This document shows, one piece after another, positions 7,327 to 13,848 of a stretch of 13,848 nucleotides of DNA. Numbering within the stretch: the first letter of the stretch is position 1; every line of letters starts with the position of its first letter. The DNA is from Chloroflexota bacterium (lineage in GTDB: Bacteria; Chloroflexota; Dehalococcoidia; Bin125): the NCBI GenBank assembly GCA_026705105.1, contig JAPPBK010000375.1, positions 1-13,848 on the forward strand. The letters run 5' to 3'. The position numbers were made by a program, and so were the translations under genes. Below the pieces are notes generated by a model, which was given only the letters and a program-made list of their open reading frames with translations, ran no database searches and was not told the origin of the DNA.

Positions 7327-7376
7327 GCGCAGAGGCCCGGCGAACGGATCAGGAGGGTCGGGAACGGCATACGTCG

Positions 7377-7405
7377 AATTTACGTTGATGCGGAACTTTT
7401 ATCAA
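7377..7405 (-). promoter_or_regulatory. Candidate sigma70 promoter for dnaG-rpoD
   Basis: On the minus strand a -35 box TTGATA (plus 7400-7405, 5 of 6 consensus bases) is separated by exactly 17 bp from a -10 box TAAATT (plus 7377-7382, 4 of 6). Transcription would start near 7370, giving a leader of about 45 bases before the dnaG ATG at 7326. The 124-bp gap that holds it is AT-richer than its surroundings. A short inverted repeat ATCA-A-TGAT overlaps the -35 box and could bind a regulator, but it is short enough to be chance. Confidence 0.5.
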
Positions 7406-7450
7406 TGATCGCGAACAAGAAATGCTGAATTCGGCCGAGATATTGGCGAG

Positions 7451-9382
7451 CTATGGAATCTCGAATGTGACGACATTGTCGCTGAGGTTGACTTCGCCGT
7501 CGGCCGAGCTCGCGACGACCGTGATCACGACTGTGCCCGAGTGCGGTTGCAGGCTGGTGAGGATTTCCGCCACGCCGGGATCGAGCGATCGTGAGTCGGC
7601 GTTGCGCCGCGTGATCGTCTCGAGCAGCGCACCGGCGGGGTCGGCGATCCGGATCGTGAACGTGCTGGCGGGCGCGTCTCCTACGTTGACGACTGTCAGC
7701 AGGATGTAGCCGTCACTGGTTGACTGGACGTCGAGCAACGACAGGTCCGGCGCGGCGCCGGTTGTTGCCGGCGACTGCGACTGTCCGGTTCCCGAATCTT
7801 GCTCGTCTTGCGCTAAAGATTCATCCTCCGACGAACCGGACTGGTCCGACAAGTCTTCAGAATCGACGGGTGGCGCGGCGAGCGTGATCGGAAACACGTT
7901 GTTGCCCGAGTTCGCGTCGCCGCTGGCCTCGAGCAGCACGAGCGCATTCACTTCGACACCGTCTTCGAGCTCAAGATCGAGCGGAATCGTGCGCAGGTCT
8001 TCCGAGTCGATATCAAGGGTCACTTCAACGGCTGCGAGTTCGGCGCCGTCGTTGGCGTCGGCGACCGTGATCAACACGCTGATCCGCTCGATGTCAACAC
8101 TGCTGGAGTTGGTGATGGAGACGTTCAGTCGCCTCGGATCGTCTGCGGCCTGTCGGGCGGTGACGATGGCCAAATCGATTTCGTCCGAGAGTTCAGACTC
8201 CTCAGAGTCCGATTGTGAATCCTCAGCACCCGCGTCGGCGACGACGTGGAAGCGGATTCGATGGTCGTACCTGTCCTGCTCCGGAGTGAAGACGACCAAC
8301 TGCAGCTCGTAGGTGCCCGAACTGGTGATCCAGCGGTCGACGTTTTCGACGCGCTCGCTGAAGTTGCCGCCGTCTTGGGCATCGGAGGAGTGGATCAACA
8401 CCGAGTTGCCCAGTGTGTTGTTTGGCGCCACGGGCGTGAGATAGAGCAGCGCGCTTGCGATCGGCCCGATGCCTCGCGCGGCGAGCTGGACATCGAACGT
8501 GAGGTCGTCGTCCAGGGTGAACTGCTGTCCGTCGGCTGGGAACTCGATGCGGGCTTGCCCTTCGATTCCATCGCCGACGTCATCGGGATCTTCGGAGTCG
8601 GTTTCCGTGTCCGAGTCGCTGTCGGCTTGACCGATTGTCGAGCGGGCGTCTGAGGTAGACACATCGCCACCTGGCTCGATGATGATCACCGGGACAATCT
8701 GGGTTTCGGAGCGGCCATCCGCATCAACGGCGACGAACGTGACGTTGAACTCTCCGGAACTCGTCGGCGCCCACTCGAACGCAGCCCGATAGGTGCCATC
8801 TGCTTGCAGCCGCGGCGACACTGAGGCTCCGTGCTGGTCGTCGAGCAGCATGTCGATTCGCTCGATCGGGCGACCGCCGCGGGCCTCTACTTCAATCCGG
8901 ATGACGGCTCCCGTGGGGAACTGCTGTAACGGTGCGATGCCCTCAATCGCAAGACGCAGCGTTGCGGCAACCCGTGCCTGGTCGTCGGTGACTTCCACCT
9001 GGAGCACTCGGCTGAACTCCACGCCTTGCGCGTCGAGCGCGACGATGCTCACGGTGGCAAAGCCGAGTCGCTCGGGAGTCCAGACAAAGGTGCCGATCCA
9101 GGCGCCTCGTTCCGCCGAGTAGGGGGGTATGACTTCGGCGACAACACCCTCGTCGACCAGCAGTTCAAGTGTGGCGATGGGGCTGCCGGATGAGATCGTG
9201 ACCGTGATGCTCTGCGGTTCATTGAGCAGCACGAGTTCGCCGTCGTCGATCGATACGACGATCACGGGAGCGTCCGGTTCCCCGGTGTCGAGCAAGTCAA
9301 GCCTGCTGATGATCACGACCACGGCGGCGACGATCGCGCCGATGAAGAGGAGGATGGCGATAGAGCCAATGCGGCTGCCCAT
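7451..9382 (-). CDS. Membrane-anchored modular beta-sandwich (Ig-like/CARDB-like) surface protein
   Basis: This 643-residue protein is not assigned to a named family. After MGSRIGS comes one hydrophobic segment (about 6-26) that reads as an uncleaved signal anchor, putting the rest outside the membrane. Then follow five beta-rich modules of about 95-105 residues: roughly 38-132, 134-236, 277-381, 403-503 and 545-643. The first two share a closing pattern (FVWTPERLGFATVSIVALDA; FEWAPTSSGEFNVTFVAVDA) typical of Ig-like folds. The last two look like CARDB adhesion modules (for example LTVVNVGDAPASTFTI). Acidic Ser/Asp/Glu linkers separate them (about 239-275, 383-401, 505-543). No lysine and no cysteine occur from this start. 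The ATG at 9382 has GGAG four bases upstream; a TTG at 9418 would add 12 residues (including a Cys) but has no good ribosome site. No catalytic motif is visible; an adhesive or structural role is inference. Confidence 0.75.
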   Translation of the reverse strand: MGSRIGSIAILLFIGAIVAAVVVIISRLDLLDTGEPDAPVIVVSIDDGELVLLNEPQSITVTISSGSPIATLELLVDEGVVAEVIPPYSAERGAWIGTFVWTPERLGFATVSIVALDAQGVEFSRVLQVEVTDDQARVAATLRLAIEGIAPLQQFPTGAVIRIEVEARGGRPIERIDMLLDDQHGASVSPRLQADGTYRAAFEWAPTSSGEFNVTFVAVDADGRSETQIVPVIIIEPGGDVSTSDARSTIGQADSDSDTETDSEDPDDVGDGIEGQARIEFPADGQQFTLDDDLTFDVQLAARGIGPIASALLYLTPVAPNNTLGNSVLIHSSDAQDGGNFSERVENVDRWITSSGTYELQLVVFTPEQDRYDHRIRFHVVADAGAEDSQSDSEESELSDEIDLAIVTARQAADDPRRLNVSITNSSSVDIERISVLITVADANDGAELAAVEVTLDIDSEDLRTIPLDLELEDGVEVNALVLLEASGDANSGNNVFPITLAAPPVDSEDLSDQSGSSEDESLAQDEQDSGTGQSQSPATTGAAPDLSLLDVQSTSDGYILLTVVNVGDAPASTFTIRIADPAGALLETITRRNADSRSLDPGVAEILTSLQPHSGTVVITVVASSADGEVNLSDNVVTFEIP

Positions 9383-9469
9383 GCGGCTCCAACGATCAGA
9401 ACGCGGCGTACACGCCAACCGATGCTCGGGGGATTGCCGTCACTCTAGATCGCAGCGCCGCGGCGGCGA

Positions 9470-11761
9470 CTATCGCTTGCGCTGCGCCTCGGCGTTGGCG
9501 ACCAGTTGACGGGTCTGCTCGATCACGTCGGGTGTGACCGAAATCGAAGTGATTCCCCAGTCAACAAGACGCTGCGCGAGGTCCGGATGTTCCGACGGCC
9601 CCTGCCCGCAGACGGAGACGGTGATACCGCGATTCCTGGCAGTCGTGATCACATGTTCAATCGCCCGCAGGACTGCCGGATTGCGTTCGTCGAATGTGTC
9701 GGCGAAGCGCTCCGAGTCGCGATCAATGCCCAGCGTCAGCTGCGTCAGATCGTTGGAGCCGATCGAGACGCCGTCGATTCCGCAGTCGATGAACTCGTCG
9801 AGCAGCAGCACGTTGGAAGGCACCTCGACCATCATCCAAAGTTGGAAGCCGCCCTCCTGGTCGGGGCGCCGCTCGAGGCCATAGTTATCAACCTGTTTCA
9901 CGACCTGCGCCATTTCGTCCGGCGTGCGGACGAACGGAATCATCAGGTGGAGATTGGGATGCTGTTCGCGTACCCCCTCCAGCGCGCGCAGTTCGAGCTC
10001 AAACAGATCCGGTTCGCGGATGTAGCGCGCCGCCCCTCGATAACCAATCATCGGATTCTCTTCGTCGGGCTCGTAGATATCTCCGCCGGTGAGATTGGCG
10101 TACTCGTTGGTCTTGAAGTCGGTGGCGCGGTAGACGACAGGACGCGGATCAAATGCTGAAGCGATCTTGCGCATGCCCTCGGAGAGTCGCCGGACGTATT
10201 CGTCTTGACGCCCGGAGTTGATGAAGCTGCGCGGATGCTCGCCCATCCGGGCGATGATGAACTCGGCGCGGAGCAGGCCGACGCCGTCGACATCGCGCTC
10301 GGCTACACGATCCGCGATTTCAGGCTCGGCCAGGTTGACGTAGAGCTTGGTCTCGGTCGCGATTGGCGCGTAGAGTTCTTCCTCGCGGTCGTGCCACCAC
10401 TCGAGCAACTCGGACTGGACGCCGTCGTAGACCAGTCCGGACGCTCCATCGACTGTGACCTCTCGACTGTTGGCGAGCAGCGTGGCGCCGGCGGCGCCGA
10501 CGACGCAGGGTACGCCGAGCTCCCGCGAGATGATCGCCGCATGGCAGGTGCGTCCGCCGCGCTCCGTGATGATCGCCGCCGCGCGCTTCATCGCCGGGAC
10601 GAAGTCCGGCGTGGTCATTTCCGCGACCAGGACGTCGCCCTCTCCGATCGCTGAGGTCTCGTGCGCATCGACAATGACCCGGACGCGTCCACTGGCGACT
10701 CCCGGCGAGGCCGGGGATCCGCCAAGGATCGGTTCTGCACTCGGCGTTGGAGCCGGATTCTGGCCGTTGGTCCGGGCGGTTGGCGCCACGGTCGTGATTG
10801 GACGCGTCTGGAGCAGGTAGAAGCTGCCATCGACCAGCCCCCACTCAATGTCCTGGGGGCTACCGTAGTGAGACTCGATCCGCTTGCCGATTTCGCTCAG
10901 TTCGATGATCTCCTCATCGCTCAGCTTCTGCCTGGATCCTTCGGCTTCGGCAATCGGCTGCCAATGATTGTGACCGTGTTCGGGGTCGACTGCGCCGTCC
11001 ATCGAGCGGACCAGCATGCGGTCCTGGACGAACACCTGTCGCTGGGAAATGCTCGCTGCCGCCTTGTCGACCTCAAAATGGTCGGGCGACACGAGACCGC
11101 CGACAACCGCTTCGCCAAGTCCGAAGGCCGCCTCGATGACGACAGTGTTGTGGTCGTTGGTAATCGGATCGACCGTAAACATGACGCCGGACGACTGCGA
11201 CTGCACCATCTGTTGCACCGGGACCGCGAGATCGACGTCGAGGTGCCCCCATCCTGCCTGTTCGCGGTAGAAGATGGCGCGCGGCTCGAAGAGCGAGGCC
11301 CAGCAGCGCTGCACGGCCTCGACCACCTGCAATGCGCCTTCGATGTTGAGAAAGGTCGCCTGTTGACCGGCGAAGGACGCTTCGGCCAGGTCCTCGGCCG
11401 TGGCCGAGCTGCGGACGGCGACCGGCCCTTCGCCGAGCCTGGCGTAGGCCGCGGTGATCTCCTGCTGCAGCGACGCGGGCATCTCGGCCTGTTCGATCGC
11501 ATGCTGGACGCTGCGGGCCCTGGAGTTGAGCTGTTCGTCGTCGTCGACGTCCAGGCCCTGCAGAATCCGGCGCAAGACCTGGTCGAGTCCGCTGTGATCG
11601 ATGAACTCACGATAGGCGCGGGTTGTCACGACGAATCCCGGTGGGACGGGGATTTGCGCGCGAGTGAGCTCACCGAGGTTCGCGCCTTTGCCGCCAACCA
11701 GTGATACCGCGTCCTTCCCAACGTCGGCGAACCAGACAATGTGCTCGGAAAGGAGTGTCAT
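9470..11761 (-). CDS. ppsA: Phosphoenolpyruvate synthase
   Basis: This 763-residue enzyme (E. coli PpsA is about 790) converts pyruvate, ATP and water to PEP, AMP and phosphate, the gluconeogenic entry step. The N-terminal ATP/pyruvate-binding domain shows VGGKGANLGELT (22-33), AVRSSATAEDLAEASFAGQQ (115-134), GVMFTVDP (192-199) and DIEWGLVDGSFYLLQTRPIT (304-323). The swivelling domain has the phosphohistidine site GGRTCHAAIISRELGVPCVVG (402-422), with His407 accepting phosphate. The PEP-binding barrel has GLLRAEF (495-501), GYRGAARYI (573-581), MMVEVPSN (643-650), GSNDLTQLTLGIDRDSE (668-684) and SVCGQGPSE (716-724), with the catalytic Cys718. The frame is open 54 codons further upstream, but that stretch is low-complexity and unlike the family, so the Met at 11761 is chosen. 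No Shine-Dalgarno precedes it; the bases before the ATG read AACCTCC. The gap to glmS is 118 bp. Confidence 0.95.
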   Translation of the reverse strand: MTLLSEHIVWFADVGKDAVSLVGGKGANLGELTRAQIPVPPGFVVTTRAYREFIDHSGLDQVLRRILQGLDVDDDEQLNSRARSVQHAIEQAEMPASLQQEITAAYARLGEGPVAVRSSATAEDLAEASFAGQQATFLNIEGALQVVEAVQRCWASLFEPRAIFYREQAGWGHLDVDLAVPVQQMVQSQSSGVMFTVDPITNDHNTVVIEAAFGLGEAVVGGLVSPDHFEVDKAAASISQRQVFVQDRMLVRSMDGAVDPEHGHNHWQPIAEAEGSRQKLSDEEIIELSEIGKRIESHYGSPQDIEWGLVDGSFYLLQTRPITTVAPTARTNGQNPAPTPSAEPILGGSPASPGVASGRVRVIVDAHETSAIGEGDVLVAEMTTPDFVPAMKRAAAIITERGGRTCHAAIISRELGVPCVVGAAGATLLANSREVTVDGASGLVYDGVQSELLEWWHDREEELYAPIATETKLYVNLAEPEIADRVAERDVDGVGLLRAEFIIARMGEHPRSFINSGRQDEYVRRLSEGMRKIASAFDPRPVVYRATDFKTNEYANLTGGDIYEPDEENPMIGYRGAARYIREPDLFELELRALEGVREQHPNLHLMIPFVRTPDEMAQVVKQVDNYGLERRPDQEGGFQLWMMVEVPSNVLLLDEFIDCGIDGVSIGSNDLTQLTLGIDRDSERFADTFDERNPAVLRAIEHVITTARNRGITVSVCGQGPSEHPDLAQRLVDWGITSISVTPDVIEQTRQLVANAEAQRKR

Positions 11762-11879
11762 GGAGGTTGTTCGCGAGTGTGGTTGGGACGGTGACGGCTC
11801 GCGGGGGCAGGATATCACCGCATTGCGGAATCTCGATTGTCGCCTGGCTGACGAAGACTCTCGCTTCGACGGAACAGCG
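11762..11879. other. glmS-ppsA intergenic region with a short inverted repeat
   Basis: This 118-bp gap lies between the glmS stop and the ppsA start on the minus strand. It contains an inverted repeat CGCGAG (11772-11777) / CTCGCG (11798-11803) with a 20-base centre, located 11-42 bases before the ppsA start. No good -35/-10 pair and no hairpin followed by a T-run were found. A 6-bp inverted repeat is easily chance in DNA of this composition, so it is only a candidate operator or leader structure. Confidence 0.25.
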
Positions 11880-13736
11880 TCACTCGACCGTGACGGTCTT
11901 GGCCAGGTTCCGGGGCTGATCAATGTCCAACCCGCGAGCCAGGGCGATGTGATAGGCGAGGAGCTGAATCACCGGGGTCAGGGCGAACGGTGTGAGCAGA
12001 TCGTCGGCGGCCGCCACGCCGATGTAGTGATCGGCGAGTTCGGCGAGTTCGGCGTCGCCTTCGTCGCCGATGGCGATCACCGGCGCCTGTCGGGCGCTGA
12101 CTTGCTGAATCGCCGACATCATCTTGTCGAACAACGGACCGCGGGTGGCGAGCGCAATCACGGGAAACTGCCGGTCCAACAGCGCGATGGGCCCGTGCTT
12201 CATTTCTCCGGCGGCATAGCCCTCGGCATGAACGTAAGAGATCTCCTTGCACTTGAGCGCCGCCTCCATCGCGATTGGGTGCTCGATGCCGCGTCCCAAC
12301 ACGAGAAAGTTGGCGGCGCCGGTGTAGGACCTGGCGATGTTGCTGCACTGCTCCGAACGCTCGAGACCGCGCTCGACCAGTGACGGCGCGGTGAGCAGTC
12401 GCTCGAGCCGGTCGGTGAGTTCGGCGTCGTCGAGCGCGCCGCGAGCGCGGCCGATGCGGCAGGCCAGCAGATACAGGGCAGCGAGCGAACCGACGAAGGT
12501 CTTGGTCGAGGCGACGCCGACCTCGGGGCCGCAACGCAGCAGAATCGACGCATCCGCTTTGCGCGTTGCCTCCGATCCCTCGACGTTGGTGATCACGATT
12601 TGAGGTGCTCCCCAGCGGTCACGTACGTGGTCCATCGCGCCGAGCGTGTCGATCGTTTCGCCCGACTGCGTCACCGAGACGACGAGGGTGGAGGGACCAA
12701 TCACAGGCGCTCGGAAGCGAAACTCCGAGGCGTTGTCGAAGTCTGCAGGGATGCCCGCGATCTGTTCGATCCACCAGCGTCCGATCATGGCCGCGTGCAG
12801 GGACGTTCCCATGCCGATGACGAGCACCCGCTCGATTGTGCGCAACTGGTCGTCGGAGAGTTCGAACTCATCCGCCAGAGCGCTGGGCGGGTCGAGTCGT
12901 GCGCGTCCGCGAATCGTGTCGGACAAGGCGCGTGGCTGCTCGTGAATCTCCTTGAGCATGAAGTGGCGATACGGACCGCGCGCAATGGCGACTGGATCGA
13001 GGTCGACCTGTCGGGGCACAGGTTGGAGCGGCGGCCGGTCCATCCGATGAACGACCGCGCCCTGGGGGTCGACCGCTGCGATCTCGCCGTCTTCCAGGTG
13101 ATACACCGTCGCGGTATGAGGCAGCAGCGCAGGAAGGTCGCTGGCCAGAAACATCTCGCCGTCCCCGTAGCCGATCACGATGCCGCCAGCCGATCCCTTT
13201 CGTGCTGCGTAGATGTGTGAAGGATCGGCGCGGTGGAACGCGGCGATTGCGCTTGCTCCGTGCAGCAGGCCGAGACAGGCACGCAAGGCCTCCGCGAACG
13301 ATCGCCCTCGATCGAGTTCTTGGGCGATCAGCTCGGGAATCACTTCTGTGTCCGTTTCGGATTGCCAGGTTCGGGCGCTACCAGGTCTCGACGCGTCCAG
13401 TTGGGCCTTGAGGCTCCGGTAGTTCTCGACGATGCCGTTGTGGACGACGACCACATCTCCGGAGCTTGACGTATGTGGATGCGCGTTGCGATCGGACGGG
13501 ATGCCGTGGGTTGCCCAGCGGGTGTGTCCGATCCCGGCGCCGCCCATCGGCATGGCGCCGATCGCCGACTCAAGATCTCTCAGTTTGCCCTGCCGCTTGA
13601 GCACCGACAGGGCGCCGTCGCGGTCGAGCACCGCGATGCCCGAGGAGTCGTAGCCCCGGTACTCAAGACGCTGCAGCCCCTCCAGCAGAATGGGTCCGGC
13701 CGACTGGTGACCGACATAACCGACGATGCCGCACAT
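11880..13736 (-). CDS. glmS: Glutamine-fructose-6-phosphate aminotransferase (isomerizing) GlmS
   Basis: This 618-residue enzyme (E. coli GlmS is about 609) makes glucosamine-6-phosphate from fructose-6-phosphate and glutamine, the first step towards UDP-GlcNAc. The start is fixed by MCGIVGYVG: the Cys after Met is the glutaminase nucleophile. Thirteen more codons are open upstream but are rejected. The class II amidotransferase domain shows LEYRGYDSSGIAV (24-36), GHTRWATHG (70-78) and VVHNGIVENY (97-106). The isomerase half begins after HFMLKEIHEQP (258-268). It has SIS loops VIGMGTSLHAAM (306-317), VTQSGETIDTL (355-365) and EVGVASTKTF (405-414), the catalytic stretch EISYVHAEGYAAGEMKHGP (498-516), and the canonical tail NLAKTVTVE. 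In the first SIS loop a Met stands where E. coli has ACGTS. AGGA (plus 13743-13746) precedes the ATG by six bases. No glmS ribozyme core was recognised in the 112 bases available upstream. Confidence 0.97.
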   Translation of the reverse strand: MCGIVGYVGHQSAGPILLEGLQRLEYRGYDSSGIAVLDRDGALSVLKRQGKLRDLESAIGAMPMGGAGIGHTRWATHGIPSDRNAHPHTSSSGDVVVVHNGIVENYRSLKAQLDASRPGSARTWQSETDTEVIPELIAQELDRGRSFAEALRACLGLLHGASAIAAFHRADPSHIYAARKGSAGGIVIGYGDGEMFLASDLPALLPHTATVYHLEDGEIAAVDPQGAVVHRMDRPPLQPVPRQVDLDPVAIARGPYRHFMLKEIHEQPRALSDTIRGRARLDPPSALADEFELSDDQLRTIERVLVIGMGTSLHAAMIGRWWIEQIAGIPADFDNASEFRFRAPVIGPSTLVVSVTQSGETIDTLGAMDHVRDRWGAPQIVITNVEGSEATRKADASILLRCGPEVGVASTKTFVGSLAALYLLACRIGRARGALDDAELTDRLERLLTAPSLVERGLERSEQCSNIARSYTGAANFLVLGRGIEHPIAMEAALKCKEISYVHAEGYAAGEMKHGPIALLDRQFPVIALATRGPLFDKMMSAIQQVSARQAPVIAIGDEGDAELAELADHYIGVAAADDLLTPFALTPVIQLLAYHIALARGLDIDQPRNLAKTVTVE

Positions 13737-13848
13737 GGAGTGTCCTGCCTCTACCCCGCCGCGGGCGTCGTCCAACTTCGACCGTTGGAACGCAGGTTGG
13801 GTCGTAGTTGCCTGCTATCCCGACCATCCACGCAGTTGTTCACCGCCA
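13737..13848. other. Region upstream of glmS, no gene identified
   Basis: These 112 bases upstream of glmS hold the Shine-Dalgarno AGGA near 13743. One minus-strand frame is open from the right edge for about ten codons before a TAG, which could be the tail of an upstream gene but is too short to judge. No convincing promoter pair was found; a TTGGAC about 16 bases before TAGAGG would place the start site almost on the ATG and is not called. Confidence 0.3.

Noticed and set aside
6025..7428. 467-codon open frame antisense to dnaG
   Set aside because: It is complementary to an intact primase, with no recognisable protein features and no ribosome site of note.
9440..9469. Possible terminator after ppsA (CGCCGCGGCG palindrome)
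   Set aside because: The palindrome has no loop and no following T-run on the coding strand, so it is more likely GC-rich chance.
11762..11923. 54-codon upstream extension of ppsA
   Set aside because: The extra residues are Ser/Pro/Arg-rich and unlike any PEP synthase. They would overlap the glmS 3' end, and the conserved N-terminus begins at 11761.
12025..12065. Short tandem repeat CGGCGAGTT in glmS
   Set aside because: It simply encodes a repeated Glu-Leu-Ala helix segment near residues 562-570 of a normal GlmS.
13737..13775. 13-codon upstream extension of glmS
   Set aside because: GlmS needs Cys directly after the initiator Met as its nucleophile, and the start at 13736 provides it with a good AGGA site.

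Overview
This is a GC-rich bacterial window holding nine protein-coding genes: one is cut by the left edge and eight are complete. The best guess for the source is Chloroflexota, possibly a Thermomicrobia- or SAR202-like lineage. This is inferred from the mix of two deazaflavin (F420)-type oxidoreductases, a DnaG with a C-F-G-A-C zinc motif, a dnaG-rpoD pair without rpsU, and the GC-rich, lysine-poor proteins. No rRNA marker is present, so the assignment is provisional.

Layout. Bases 1-2751 read rightward: the end of an SbcD-like metallophosphoesterase, a REP-like palindromic repeat, an AcuI/YhdH-type NADPH-dependent reductase, and an F420-type luciferase-like (LLM) oxidoreductase. From 2753 to the right edge everything reads leftward. 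In transcription order these are glmS, ppsA, a membrane-anchored protein of beta-sandwich modules, dnaG, rpoD, and a small Ddn-like deazaflavin-dependent nitroreductase. The strand switch at 2751/2753 is a tail-to-tail junction with a single base between two putative F420 enzymes.

How the genes work together. dnaG-rpoD is the core of the bacterial macromolecular-synthesis operon (primase plus the primary sigma factor). A sigma70-like promoter can be read in front of dnaG. The Ddn-like gene follows rpoD by 21 bp and is probably read through from it. ppsA (gluconeogenic PEP synthesis) and glmS (glucosamine-6-phosphate for the cell envelope) are central-metabolism genes on the same strand. The AcuI-like and LLM enzymes form a probable two-gene operon for reductive redox chemistry whose substrates cannot be read from the sequence.

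No CRISPR array, tRNA, rRNA, insertion sequence or phage module was seen. Most of the window is housekeeping. The less ordinary parts are the lysine-free modular surface protein, the roughly 290-residue basic N-terminal extension of the sigma factor, the REP-like repeat, and the clustering of two deazaflavin-type enzymes around the end of the rpoD operon. I found no convincing evidence for a wholly new multi-gene system.
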